Positions 22,904-33,750 of a stretch of 64,000 nt of DNA are shown here, one piece after another. The notes beneath the pieces were generated by a model that searched no databases, was not told where the DNA came from, and saw nothing but the letters and a program-made list of their open reading frames with translations. This DNA comes from Cololabis saira (taxonomy: Eukaryota; Chordata; Actinopteri; Beloniformes; Belonidae). The stretch covers positions 1,952,501 to 2,016,500 of the forward strand of contig NC_084599.1 in NCBI RefSeq assembly GCF_033807715.1. Reading direction: 5' to 3'. Numbering within the stretch: position 1 is the first letter of the stretch; each line of letters starts with the position of its first letter. A program made the translations under genes and the position numbers.

Positions 22904-24209
22904 TTTTTTTTTATACTTTTAGTATAATATATATTATATTATATATTATATTAATATATATTTAGTGAGAAGGTCATTCTTTCCATATTTTGAATGTTAG
23001 ACACAGTATCTATCCAGTCTGTCTCTGTCGGAGGAGAAGCCTGCAACCATCTTCGCGTTATAGCTTTCTTGCTGGCTGCTAGCAATATTTTAAGTAGGTA
23101 CTTATCACGCACCAATAAATGGGGTGCGATGTTGCCCTAAAAAATAACAGGGAAAGAGCAATTAATTACATCACCAAAAATATTTTGTATTGCCTGTATG
23201 ATCTCTTGCCAATATGGCAGAATAGCTGGGCAGTTCCAAAATATATGAAAATGATCCGCCAGCTGTTCTCCACAGTTCCTCCAGCATAGACCCCTGCCCG
23301 TCTCCCCTGTCTGCTTACATTTTAACTTAGGGGTTATGAAATACCTAACCAAACTTCGCCAGCAGAAATCTCGCCAGAGCCCGGAGCTGGTAGAGCCAGA
23401 CTGCACAGAGCACATGTTCAACCAGTCTTCTTCTGTGATGACAATTCCAGATTCTTTCTCCCATTTTAATCTAATCTTATCTGTTGAGTGATTTTTGGTA
23501 GATTGAATATGGGAGTACAGCTTCGAGACAAGTTTCTTATTGTTGCCATTTTTATACCTGTCAATAAACATGTCAATTAAATTGGCCTCACATTTTTCTG
23601 TTGGTTTTATCTCATTAAAATAAGTCCTGGTCTGAAGGTACCTGAAGAAATCATTTTTTTCTAAACCATACGTATCTGAGATTTTCTGGAAGCTATCAAA
23701 TTCCCCCTTTGACGATATTAAGCAACCCATTCTGTGCCAGTGATTAAACCTCCCATCAATCCTCGCTGGCTCAAAGTCAGGGTCGAAAGCAACCCATCTC
23801 AACTGTTTAGACTGTCTTTGGAGTAATGGTGATTTACATTCCTTAAACCAGATTCTAAGGGGAACTTTAGACCATTGATTGAGGTTACCAGAATGCTGTT
23901 CATACAGTATTTTACTACCCAGTATGGATTGCAGTGGTATCTCTAATTGTGATGTTTCTAAATCCTTCCATTTTGCTGTATATTTTGGGTTACAGCAGCA
24001 TGCTAGCGGTCTCAATTGTGCTGCCTTATAGTAATCTGCTAAACATGGTAGCGATCTGCCCCCTTTCTCCTTAGACAGTTGCAATGTTTTGAATTGAATC
24101 CTCGGCCTTCTACCCGCCCATATAAATCTTGAAATCCACTTGTCCCATTCATTAAATTGCATTGGTGTAACTAAAATTGGCAGGGATTGAAAGAGATATA
24201 GGAGTCGGG
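22904..24209 (-). pseudogene. 3' half of an L1-like LINE (ORF2 C-terminus), minus strand
   Basis: The frame at 23137-24162 encodes the ORF2 C-terminal region (QFNEWDKWISRFIW; KNDFFRYLQTRTYF; a Cys-rich LCWRNCGEQLADHFHIFWNC). Upstream of its first Met the same frame still encodes LLYLFQSLP back to 24209, where homology ends at the hAT terminus. A frameshift near 23140 moves the last ~50 codons into another frame. The AT-rich tail ends at the duplication at 22903. The missing N-terminal part is the plus-strand block 26951-33750. Confidence 0.85.
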
Positions 24210-25554
24210 CATACCTGCCAACACTCCCGATTTAAGCGGGAGTCTCCCGATTTTCAACCATTTCTCCCGCCCTGCTCCCGATTTGTAATTTCTCCCGCTT
24301 ATCTCCCGATTTTAAAGTGAAATGAGTCAATGGTGTTTCACGTGTCGGGGTTCGTGCATGGATGTATTATATTAACGGGTTCCTGACAAACCTGGCAACC
24401 CAACCCAAAAGCACTGCCTACGTCCAAGCTCCGCCCCATGGAGCTGCTGCGATACGTCAACGTCGCCGCCATATTGGATGTGGCAAGACTGCGCTGCAAA
24501 CTAATACAAGTAAATTGACTTATTTTCATAAAGCGCCTTTCTACAAAGAAATTTACGTTTTACGTCTCATTTATTCATTCACACACGCACTAATATACTT
24601 GGGAAACAGTTAGGCACCAAATATAATATGTTTAATTTTCTCAGATGGCAGAAATAAGAACTTTATCGATCCCACAGTAATTCATGTTATATCAGCTATA
24701 GAGAACAAGGTAGTGCCGAAAAACAATATATATCCCCCTTCACAAAAATAAGAAAAATAGAGAAACATATTCTCTCATCAGCAAAGCATCACATAAACAT
24801 ATTTTAAAATTTTCAAGTTACAAAATAACATATTTGAACAATTTTTCAGATTTTTTCAGTTATTTTATTGTTTGGAAAATGGTTAAAATATGTTATTTTG
24901 TTATTTGAAAATTTGAAAATTTGTTTTGTTTGAGAAAATGCTTTGAAAAAAAGCTGAGGGAAGAGTTGGTGGAGTATCAAGTCATAGCAAGCAAGGATCT
25001 CCCACAGGAAGAGAGAGTTGAAGGTTCTGGGTTCTTCTAGGGAAAGAGGAGAGCTTTACAAATCTGGCATCACTGATGAAGGCAATACTCTGCATCCCTC
25101 ACAGCAATGCAAGCTCAGAGAGGTCATTCAGCATGGTGAAAAAGATCCTCACGGAAAACACAATGAGTATGGATAATTCTACTCTTTGCGCACTCCTTTC
25201 TTGCAAGATTAACCATACCAGCCTTGGCCACAAGTATATGTTCCTCCAAGAAAGTGATTGAAGCTGCAAAGTCTGACACCTACAATTACAACAGGTTCTT
25301 GGGTGACAAAGGGAACCTGGAAAATTCTACAAATATTGTATTTAATTGTTATTAATACTAAACTTATTTGGCTCCAAGAAGGCTGTAGAATCATTTTGGG
25401 AGGTACATTTTAGCACATTTCATTTTAGCTATGGATTTAAAGCTCATTAAAAGTCGCCTTGTTTATATCAGGGTGGGGATGTTGTGAGTGGAGCATTCCA
25501 ACCGCTACCCCAGAAAATCTCCCTATTTTTCACAGCCCAATGTTGGCAGGTATG
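24210..25554 (+). mobile_element. hAT element with transposase remnant
   Basis: The termini CATACCTGCCAACA and TGTTGGCAGGTATG form a clean inverted pair. The right flank (25555-25562, CACAAAGC) comes from the zinc-finger 3'-end copy and would be the 8-bp duplication, but the left flank is L1 sequence and does not match. The left end therefore coincides with the inversion breakpoint. An internal part (about 24430-24830) recurs at 36670-37060. Confidence 0.75.
25076..25261 (+). pseudogene. hAT transposase C-terminal dimerisation fragment
   Basis: The 61-residue frame contains IPHSNASSERSFSMVKKIL and STLCALLSCKIN, the conserved hAT C-terminal dimerisation motif. No upstream catalytic region remains in frame. 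Confidence 0.8.
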
Positions 25555-26080
25555 CACAAAGCTTAAACAGCATGTGCTGAAACACACGTACAAAAGTGTG
25601 TGAATCTATTTAAAGGCTGAATAAATCCATCCCTTTGCTGGAACATTCTACCATATATCTAAATATTTGGAAATATAGCTGTATTTGTAAAATGTATCCG
25701 GAGACTCTGAACCCATTCAGTGATTAAGGGCAACAGGTTATGTTGTATAAGTGAATACATGTATTTATGATTATTGCAACTGTTCTTTCCATCCCTTTTC
25801 CACAACACAGTGCTGGGTACCAAGCACCATGTTGTGGAATTAATATTTCCATGAGCACAACATTGATAACTGACAGTTATATAGTGTGATATGAAACTGG
25901 TAACAAGACTAACAGGCCAATTTTTAAGTAAAAATACACATTCAGTTAAGGGATTATGCAGTGATATACTATTCAAGTAATTTTACATGTGGTGTCTGAG
26001 GTGCTACACACCTACTTACTCTAAGTAAAGTGTCCTTACTTGAGAGTGGTATTGTGCAATGTATGGATACACAGGGAATT
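25555..26080 (+). pseudogene. truncated second copy of the zinc-finger gene 3' end
   Basis: This is the inverted partner of 7578-8095. It keeps the last ~15 codons of the zinc-finger gene (to TGA near 25605, one Arg-Asp pair changed) and the proximal 3' UTR, then breaks off in minisatellite. The rest of the gene is absent; the hAT right end abuts the coding side. It has no promoter and is non-functional. Confidence 0.85.
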
Positions 26081-26934
26081 CGAGGAACTACAATTTTCTA
26101 TCTGGACCTTTGTGATCAGTATGGGAAATGCAGGTATTTTTCCAAACCTTAGCGGTGGGTAGGAGAGGACCTGTATGTCTGGATCCAGACCCTTGTAGTC
26201 ACTGGAGGAACAGCAGGTCTGGATCCACAGCATAGTCTTCAGAGGAGGAATCAAAGATCAGGCTCCAGTCCCGGGTGGTATGGAGAGACTCTGCAGGTCC
26301 ATATCAAGACCCTAGTGGCTGGTAGAGGAATTGCTGTTTTGGATCCAGAACATCATGGTCAGCAGAGGATCTACAGGTGTGTATGCAGGCCTTGGTGGTT
26401 GGTAGAGGAACAAAAGGTCTGGATCCAGATTGTGGTGGTCAGTAGGGAAATGCAAGTATTTATCCAGAACCTAGTGGTCGGTAGAGGAACTAAAGGTTGG
26501 TAGCGGGACCTTGGTGGCCGGTAAAGGAAGTACAGATGCAGACCACAGATTTCAGAACAGGAATCACAGGTCCGGCTTCAGTCCCTGGTGGACGTTAGAG
26601 GAAAAGCAGTTTTGGACCCAGAGCCTAGTGGTCAGTTGATAAAATACAGTTTTGTGTCTGGACCCTGGTGGATGGGAGAGGAGCAACAGGTCTGGATACC
26701 CTCGTAATCAGTGGAGGACCTGGCGGTCTGTATCGACACCCTGGCCGTCAGTAGAAAAACTGCAGGTATGCATCCAGACCCATGTGCAGGATAGTGGAAC
26801 TTCAGGTCTGGATCCCAACTCTCATGGCCAGTGGAGGAACTTCAGGTCTGAATTCAGACACTAGTGGTTAGTAGGGAAAACTGCAATTGGGATCCAAACC
26901 CCGGTGGTCACTTGAATAACTGCCGGTCTAAATC
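26081..26934 (+). repeat. 40-bp minisatellite, main block (~21 units)
   Basis: Degenerate units average 40 bp with a consensus like GGTCTGGATCCAGACCC, then TAGTGGTCAGTAGAGGAACTACA. Units vary by substitutions and small indels. No coding role is seen. Confidence 0.85.
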
Positions 26935-26950
26935 TAAACAGCAGGTATGG
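26935..26950. repeat. L1 target-site duplication, right copy (inverted)
   Basis: TAAACAGCAGGTATGG is the exact reverse complement of 22888-22903 and directly precedes the L1 5' end. Confidence 0.85.
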
Positions 26951-27056
26951 GACTTCCGGTTGGAGCCTGAAGCGGATGGCCGCATAAAAAATCCCTCTTA
27001 GACGGTTTATTCCCCAATTTAAATATAATTATTCTCTCAAATTTGCTCAATCGACG

Positions 27057-28133
27057 ATGGAAGGGGAAAAGCAGAGGAAAGGCAGGAGTAAACAGTTCGG
27101 GAAAGTGGAGAAGAGCGATGAATTGGCGACAGAAGGGGCCATAGCTGAGCAACACGTGCCGGGTAATGGCGGCCGCGGGCAACAAGCCGAGCCAGCAGCG
27201 GGGAATATGGAGGCTAACGTCGCCACCATCCGCGCAGACATAAAGACCATGGCCATGGAAATGAAGACCGAGCTGGGCAACTTCCGAGACAGCTTCAGAG
27301 ATGATTTGAAAAGGGAGCTAGCCAACATAAGGGAGGAAATTCAACACAAGCTGGGCGAAGTAACATCTAGCCTTAAGGCTACAACCGAGAGAGTGGACCA
27401 GGCGGAGGAGCGGATAGCCGACATGGAGGAGTGGATTGCGGACTTCCAGGAGGCGCTGAGCCAGTCTCTACAAGCCCAGGATATTTTGCAGACGAAGCTA
27501 ACAGACCTGGAAGCACGCTCAAGGCGTAATAACATGCGCATTTATGGCATCTCAGAGGGAGCCGAGGAAAACAACATCCAGCAATTTATTGACGATATTA
27601 TCAAAAAGGAGCTGGAGCCCCTCGCCGGAGTTGAACTCGGGATTCAGCGGTGCCACAGAGCGCTTGGCCCCAAACCCCCAAAAGAGGCGCAGCCCAGGTC
27701 TGTGGTCGTATACTTCCAGGAGTTTAAAACCAAAGAACTTGTGCTGCACTCTGCATGGAAGAAGAGGGAGGTCTACTATGGTGACAAGAGGATTTATTTT
27801 GACCATGATTACCCAGCGGAGACGCTGGCAAAAAGAAAGGCGTACGCGCAGATTAGGAGGCTTCTGCGAGAAAAGGGAATACGTTTCCAGACACCGCCGC
27901 CCGCGAAGCTACGAGTTTTCTTTGACAGCGGGCCGGTTACCTACGGGAGCGCAGCGGAGGCGGCGGAAGATTTGAGGAAGAGGGGGCTCCCGCTTACCTG
28001 CGAGAAGCCTGCGGAGTCGGGGCTCCCGGAGAAAGCGCAGAGGATCACCTGGCAGCGCCCGGGGAAAACAGCTGACCGACGCACCCGCCAGGCATGGATT
28101 AAGGAAAAGCTGGAGGGTTTTCAGTGGTCATAA
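27057..28133 (+). CDS. L1-type ORF1 protein, intact frame
   Basis: The 358-residue protein has a Lys-rich N-terminus, a long coiled coil (about residues 55-155, heptads rich in Glu/Lys/Met/Leu), and an RRM-like core with ARSRRNNMRIYGISEGAE and SVVVYFQEFKTKELVL. A C-terminal domain follows, with YPAETLAKRKAYAQIRRLL and PPPAKLRVFF. ORF1 proteins trimerise through the coiled coil and act as RNA chaperones that coat the element RNA. No stop or shift is seen, although ORF2 of this copy is broken, so the copy could at most supply ORF1 protein. Confidence 0.85.
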   Translation: MEGEKQRKGRSKQFGKVEKSDELATEGAIAEQHVPGNGGRGQQAEPAAGNMEANVATIRADIKTMAMEMKTELGNFRDSFRDDLKRELANIREEIQHKLGEVTSSLKATTERVDQAEERIADMEEWIADFQEALSQSLQAQDILQTKLTDLEARSRRNNMRIYGISEGAEENNIQQFIDDIIKKELEPLAGVELGIQRCHRALGPKPPKEAQPRSVVVYFQEFKTKELVLHSAWKKREVYYGDKRIYFDHDYPAETLAKRKAYAQIRRLLREKGIRFQTPPPAKLRVFFDSGPVTYGSAAEAAEDLRKRGLPLTCEKPAESGLPEKAQRITWQRPGKTADRRTRQAWIKEKLEGFQWS

Positions 28134-28887
28134 TGGCCTCGGCGGCAACGGGAACGGGAGGTAACATACTGTTCATTGATTTAACATTGTAAGAGCAGAG
28201 AGTTGGCTAAGGCAGCCTGGTTAATAACTTTGGTGACGCCGGAAAATGGAGAGGAGAAAAGCGTTCATAGTGGGCGGGAGTAGAGACTGTCACCTGTTTT
28301 TTGTAGCTGACTCCTCCCCCCGCTAAGACTGAGCTCTTACTTTAAATTTTGATTTTATTTTGACACTGCCACTGGAGGATGGAGAGAGGGAAAGCGATCA
28401 CGGTGTGCGGGAGTAAAAACTTTGTCACTTGTTTTTTTTTTTTTTTTTTCCCTCTCTCCCTCGCTTGTTCTCCTCCTTTTTTTTTTTTTTTTTTTTTGAT
28501 ATACTGAATGCGCTACTGGCAGCTCCTAATTGTATATGGGACTATGCTTTGGACTTATTAATGTGTTGCTTTACTCTTGACCTATAGAGTTAATATAGAT
28601 GACCGTCATATATGGGAAAGAGATCAGATCTTGACAAACAAAGTGCACAAATACACCCTTGGATTGGGGATATTATAGGTTGCACTGAAGGGGGGCTCTG
28701 GTGCTTAGCTAGACGACTCCCCCCACCTTTAAGAAGTGCTGTTTTACTTCAAAATGGAGGTCTACTTAAGTTTGTTGATTTTTTGTTTTTTTTTTCTATT
28801 TTGCTGTGTTTTGAGTTTGTTCTATGGTTCGAGAACAGTTCAAGTCTGGTCACCAATGTCATGTCATTCACCTAACTGTGGGATTAA
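28134..28887 (+). other. inter-ORF region of the L1-like LINE
   Basis: This non-coding stretch between ORF1 and ORF2 has two long T-runs (28431-28449 and 28478-28497) and CT-rich tracts. I see no conserved gene in it. The 28612-28875 frame is unassigned. Confidence 0.6.
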
Positions 28888-30227
28888 ATGCAATGTCAGG
28901 AATATAGGGTAATTACCCTTAATGTAAATGGTTTACACAATCCGATTAAGAGGAGTAAGGTTATCGCAAAGATGAAAAGGGAGAAACCGCATGTTGTATT
29001 CTGGCAGGAGACTCACCTCGACCGTACTGAACACGAAAAGTTAAAAAAATATGGGTTTAAAAATACATTTTACTCTAGTTACAAGAAAGGGAAAAAAAGA
29101 GGGGTGGTAATTTTGATTCCTAATACAGTGAATTTTCAATTGGTCTCTGATTTTTGTGATAAAGAGGGCCGTTATGTCTTTGTTAGGGGTTTCCTTGAAC
29201 AAAAAGAAGTCACATTAGTTAATGTGTATATACCACCTGGCCAAGATCATTCCTGTATTAAAGAAATCTTTAATTTGATAGCTTCTGAAGCCTCTGGAGT
29301 TTTAATATGTGGTGGAGACTGGAATATCCAGTTACAATGTAAACTAGACTCCTCTAACACATCGAAGAAACCTGCTCCCAATGCTAGAGTGACTAAAAAT
29401 CTGTTGATGGAGCTCGGGACGATCGATGTTTGGAGGGAGCTCCACCCAACAGAAAAACAGTTCACATTTTATTCAGCAAGTCACAGAGTGCACTCAAGAA
29501 TTGACTATTTTTTTACCTACAACTCAGACAGACACAGAATCCAAGACTGTACGATACGGGTTCGAGATATCTCAGACCACTCACCTGTTTATCTAACTCT
29601 ACACTTAGGGCCTGATTTACTAAAGGTTTGCGTGTGTAAAAACGTGTGCAAACTTGACAGCACCTGCAAACCAAAGTGCCAGCTGATCTACTAACAGCGT
29701 GCAAAGAGGACTGCGCCTCTCAAATGAGCAAAATAGCACACGCAATTCATTTAGTACTTTTGCCCTGATGAATAATCAATATGGGGCGTACCCGCCAGAA
29801 AGTGCTAAATACTGGGAGGGGAAAATGCAAATAGGGTAATCTACCACACGCAATGAGATTTACCAAGCCTGAAAGTAATTGCGCGTATTGTGATTGCGTC
29901 TGTATTTAATACGTTCGAAAGGAAGGTGCTAATCTGCTGCTGCTGTTATTGTGGCAAGGAGGCGACATCCAAAATCAAAGAATACGCAGAGAGAGAGTCT
30001 TTATTCTGCTGCATGCTATTAATTATTATTATTATTATTAAAAATGGTTGCACAAGTTTTATTAAAGGCCACTTTTTCTTTAGTTCTTCGCCTTATATCT
30101 TGCCACCTTCTCTTAATGTGCCCCCCTCCACTCGCCCACAAGCAGGCCAAGCCTTTGTGCCAAAACTTTGTATTTTATTGATTACTTATCTTATTGAACG
30201 TGCAATCATCCTTCGTAAATTACATTT

Positions 30228-30622
30228 AATTAAAACCCGTGCTTATTAATCACAAAACACAGGTTAAACATCATGACCAAATCCGCTCCGACCCGGTGTG
30301 TCAGTATCAGCGCAGACAGACTGCAGCTTCGCCTGAATTATGGTTCTGCGTTAAATCGACGGCGTAGCCGACGGCGTAGGGTCGCGGTGCGGTGTGCGTC
30401 GCCGCGTACCCTACGCCTTCGGTTCTGCGTTGGTGTGACGCGGAACCATAAATCAGCCAATCAGGGAGCAAGGGGTTGGGGGAGCTGGGTTGATGTTGAT
30501 CCGTGGACAAAACTTGTTAAGGAGCATCAAACTCACTCTTATCTACGCAGAAATAACGCTAAAATATAAAGAAGGCTTCCCAAAGTGTGATCTATGGTGA
30601 AATAGGAAAATTAAGATGTGCA
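30228..30622. repeat. ~390-bp segment repeated in inverse at 46680-47058
   Basis: Segments such as AACATCATGACCAAATCCGC and ACACCGGGTCGGAGCGG (reverse copy) are shared, as are both flanks of the hairpin MITE, so the MITE predates the copying of the larger element. Confidence 0.8.
30337..30453. mobile_element. hairpin MITE, copy 1
   Basis: The termini TTATGGTTCTGCGTTAAATC and GACGCGGAACCATAAA are inverted, and the interior repeats CTACGCC/GGCGTAG, so much of it can fold back. Related copies are at 34177-34328 and 46833-46950. Confidence 0.75.
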
Positions 30623-30947
30623 ACTCTTCTAAAGGTGAGACATGCATTTAATTGACTTCATGGCGCCAGCCTTGGCGTTTATTATTACGCAAATGTGGAA
30701 TGTTTGGGTCTGTCTAATTTCGTCAAATTAAATTTGGAGATTCACCGTTCACATTTTTATGTGTATGCGTTGTATGAGAGAGAGATGGAGAGGGCGAGGG
30801 AGGGAGGGAGAGACGTGGCCTGTACGTCGTTGTTTTTTGTTTTTTTGCAGTTTGGGTGCACAATACACTTGTGTGTGTGTATTAAAAAGAGATTTTGCAG
30901 TATGTTGTGTAATTGAAACTGGTTTGCTGTGATCGTTGATGGCAAAC

Positions 30948-31736
30948 TCATATTAAGCATTTACATCGCTGGTTATTATGTGCCCCCCAATTAGATCTGT
31001 TCCTGATCCTCGCGTCAGACGGTGCGTCCAGGACCCGCGCTGGCCGCTGGTCCGCCTCCAGGACCGGCTCCTCCACGGCGCAGCCCTGGTCTCGAGCTGG
31101 TGTGTCCAGGACCGCCTCCTCCGTCACGCAGCCCTGCTCTGGCCGCGGGTTCGCCTCCGTCTCCGCGGGTCCCGCCGTCGCTAGCGCCGCCGCCTCCTCC
31201 TCCGCAGCCACCACCGTCTCAGTAGCCGTCGCCTGGCGACCAGCAGCCTCTGCCTCCCGGCCTGTGGGCTGCTGCGCCGCCAGCGCTGCCGCGGCGAACC
31301 TCAGGCGTGGTGCAGGGGTGGGCCGCTCCGTGGGTCCCGCCACCTCGGGAGCCGTCGCTTGGCGGCCCGCAGCTTCTGCCTCCCGGCCTCTCAGCTGCGG
31401 CGCCGCCAGCTCCTCCCGCGCTGCTGTGGCGAACCTCAGGCGTGGTGCAGGGGTGGGCCGCTCCGTGGGTCCCGCCACCTCGGGAGCCGTCGCTTGGCGG
31501 CCCGCAGCTTCTGCCTCCCGGCCTCTCAGCTGCGGCGCCGCCAGCTCCTCCCGCGCTGCTGTGGCGAACCTTGAGCGTGGCGCAGGGGTGGGTCGCTCCG
31601 TGGCCACCAGCACTTCTAGTGCCGCAAGCTGCCGCTCCCCCTGGCTCTGAAGCACGGCTGCCAGGTCCGCCATGGCATTGGCGAGCGCCTCCAGGGCCCG
31701 CTCCGTGCCTCCCTTCTCCATCCCGTCGGGCCCCAC
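30948..31736 (-). pseudogene. gag-like ORF with 45-residue repeats
   Basis: The 262-residue frame starts MGPDGMEKGGTERALEALA, in the position expected for Gag. It is dominated by Ala/Arg/Glu/Pro repeats of 45 residues encoded by a 135-bp tandem repeat (units at about 31296, 31431 and 31566). Its last ~15 residues are outside the retroelement. No capsid or zinc knuckle domain is seen. Family unknown. Confidence 0.5.
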
Positions 31737-32009
31737 GTTGGGCGCCAGTGTAGCACGGTGAGTGCCACAGGGGCCCGACCGACAGGATGGAGAGACACGG
31801 AGCTTTGTGAAGAACCCTTTTTATTAACTCAAATCACCCAGTGCACAAACACCTCACGCCAGCAGCACCTCAGCAGCAGCTTCTCCATCTGACTGACCCC
31901 AGCTGCAGTCTCCCAGTCCTCCTTATCAAGGCTGCCAGGGTGGAGAGGCTGATGGGACACACCTGTGTCCCGTTAGCCTGAGTGGCTGCAGCTCCTCCAC
32001 TCTGCCACA
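30985..32009 (-). mobile_element. LTR-retroelement 5' fragment (LTR, primer site, gag-like ORF)
   Basis: Minus-strand order is a 261-bp LTR (32009-31749, TGTGGCAGAG to GTGCTACA, with AATAAAA near its end), then the 18-nt primer site TGGCGCCCAACGTGGGGC (31747-31730), which matches tRNA-Lys-type sites. A gag-like frame (31736-30948) follows. No pol and no second LTR are seen, so only the 5' end survives. Confidence 0.7.
31296..31580. repeat. 135-bp tandem repeat in gag-like ORF
   Basis: Units starting GAACCTCAGG recur at 31296 and 31431, with a diverged GAACCTTGAG at 31566. Spacing is exactly 135 bp, preserving the frame. Confidence 0.9.
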
Positions 32010-33750
32010 GGGCCCTTAGACAATAAGAAGAAAAACATACTTTGGCGACTCAATACAAGTATATTAAATGACAAGGCATGTAAGAACTATGTACAGAAGG
32101 AATTTAAAGACTATAAGGATAACAACAATAATGGGGAAGTATCGCCGAGTGTCTTATGGGACGCTGCTAAATCAGTGATCAGAGGAAAGCTCATTGCTTA
32201 CACATCACATAGGAAAAAAGAAAGGGATAAAAAGATGTCGGATTTACAAGAAAAGTTGAAAGTGCTGGAGAGGGAACACGTTGAAGGAAAGGATCCCCAC
32301 ATACTTAATAGAATCAACACAATCAAAAAGGAACTAAATGCACTCTATGAGGAGGAATTAGAGAAAAAAGCCAAATTTGTTAAGCAGAGATATTATGAGA
32401 ATGACCCTAGGGCCCTTAAACTTCTAGCATGGAGGCTAAGGAAGCAACAGGCAGAGAGTACCATATTTGAAATTAGAGACCCTAAAACTAAAAAAGTGTG
32501 CCACAAATTAGAGGATATACAACAAATCTTTGAAGACTACTATAAAGGACTATATAGGGAACCGAACATGACTAGCGCTCAAGATATAACTACATTCTTG
32601 GAATCATTAGATCTACCCTCCATAGGTGAAGAACAGAATAAAGCCCTAACAGCAGACATTACAAAGGAGGAAGTAGAACGGGCGATTTCTAGGCTGAAGG
32701 CCAATAAAGCGCCAGGTACGGACGGCTATCCGGCTGAGTGGTATAAGGCCTTTAAAGAACAAGTAGTTCCCATACTTTTGGATTGTTTTAACCACACACT
32801 TAGAGAAGGTGAACCTCCGAGAACGTGGAGGGAAGCAATAATCTCAGTTATCCATAAAGAGGGGAAGGATAGACAGGAGTGTAGTGCATACAGACCAATT
32901 TCTGTACTGAACATTGATTATAAGCTGTACGCGTTGATATTAGCTAAAAGACTGGAGCATATAATACCTGAGCTGGTGGAGCCAGACCAAACGGGCTTTG
33001 TCCGCGATAGACAGACTCAAGTCAATATTAGAAGGGTGCTGCATGTACTTGATCATGTGGTTAAGGGGAATAACACAGCTGTAGCACTCAGTCTAGATGC
33101 CGAAAAGGACTTTTGACTCGGTCCGCTGCGAGTATTTATACCTGACACTGAGAAGATTTGGATTTAAAGATGACTCGATTAGATCCTTTAAAACATTATA
33201 TCTCTTACCGAATGCAAGAATCAAAATTAACGGTCATCTTTCGCGGGCCATTGAACTAGAACGATGCTGCCGTCAAGGTTGTCCTCTTAGCCCAGCACTT
33301 TTTGCCCTATTTATCGAGCTCTTAGCTCAGTCAATTAGGGATGACCAGGCAATAAAAGGAATAATGGTTAGAGGTTAGAGAGAGAAGATTTGCCTATATG
33401 CGGACGACGTGTTGCTGTTTGTAACAGCTCCAGAGGTTAGCATCCCTAGACTGATGTTTTCACTAAAATACTTTGGAAACTACTCTGGATATAAATTAAA
33501 TGTGCAAAAAACACAAATTTTAAGTTATAATTTTACCCCCCGGAAAGACATGCTAAATGAATTTGATTTCAAATGGAACTCATCAGAGATTAAGTACCTG
33601 GGGATTCGAATACCTAAAGATCTATCCAAAATATACGAAAGCAACTATGGTCCCATAAGTAAAAACATCAAGTCAGATATTGACAGGTGGTCTCAGCTAC
33701 CCTTGGACATGCACAATAGGATAGAAACAATCAAAATGAATCTACTTCCC

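Larger units (their letters stand above)
29608..32015. mobile_element. PIF/Harbinger-type element with nested LTR-retroelement fragment
   Basis: The left end is GGGCCTGATTTACTAAAGG, and only GGGCC of the right end remains next to an inserted LTR. TTA duplications flank it (29605-29607, 32016-32018). Removing it restores ORF2 exactly. No transposase is recognised in 29608-30960. Inside lie a hairpin MITE (30337-30453) and the LTR fragment (about 30985-32009). Confidence 0.7.
26951..33750 (+). mobile_element. 5' part of an L1-like LINE, plus strand, interrupted by a Harbinger-type element
   Basis: It begins with a 5' UTR (from ACTTCCGGTTGGAGCC), then ORF1 (27057-28133), a ~750-bp inter-ORF region and ORF2 (endonuclease from 28888, RT from 32019). 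ORF2 stops abruptly at 33750 after NLLP, exactly where the minus-strand half at 24209 takes up. Excluding the insertion at 29608-32018, both halves sum to about 5.7 kb, a normal full-length size for this group. Confidence 0.85.
28888..33750 (+). pseudogene. L1 ORF2 (endonuclease and reverse transcriptase), split and frameshifted
   Basis: The first piece (28888-29607) is an AP-type endonuclease with VITLNVNGLHNPIKR, FWQETH and SDHSPVYLTL. It resumes at 32016 after a TTA-flanked insertion: LHL|DNKKKN is continuous once the insert is removed. RT blocks follow: LKANKAPGTDGYPAEWYK, YRPISVLNIDYKLYALILAKR, QTGFVRDRQ and LSLDAEK. A frameshift near 33105 moves FDSVRCEYL into the frame at 33097-33378. 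A stop at 33376-33378 precedes the catalytic YADD block (about 33399). Sequence ends at 33750 after NLLP. Confidence 0.9.

Noticed and set aside
31102..31753. Long plus-strand Ala/Pro-rich frames
   Set aside because: They are shadows of the GC-rich 135-bp repeat; the minus-strand frame starts right at the retroelement primer site and is the better candidate.
22904..33750. Twin-priming explanation for the inverted L1
   Set aside because: Twin priming leaves adjacent halves and direct target duplications; here the halves are separated by host DNA and the duplications are inverted.
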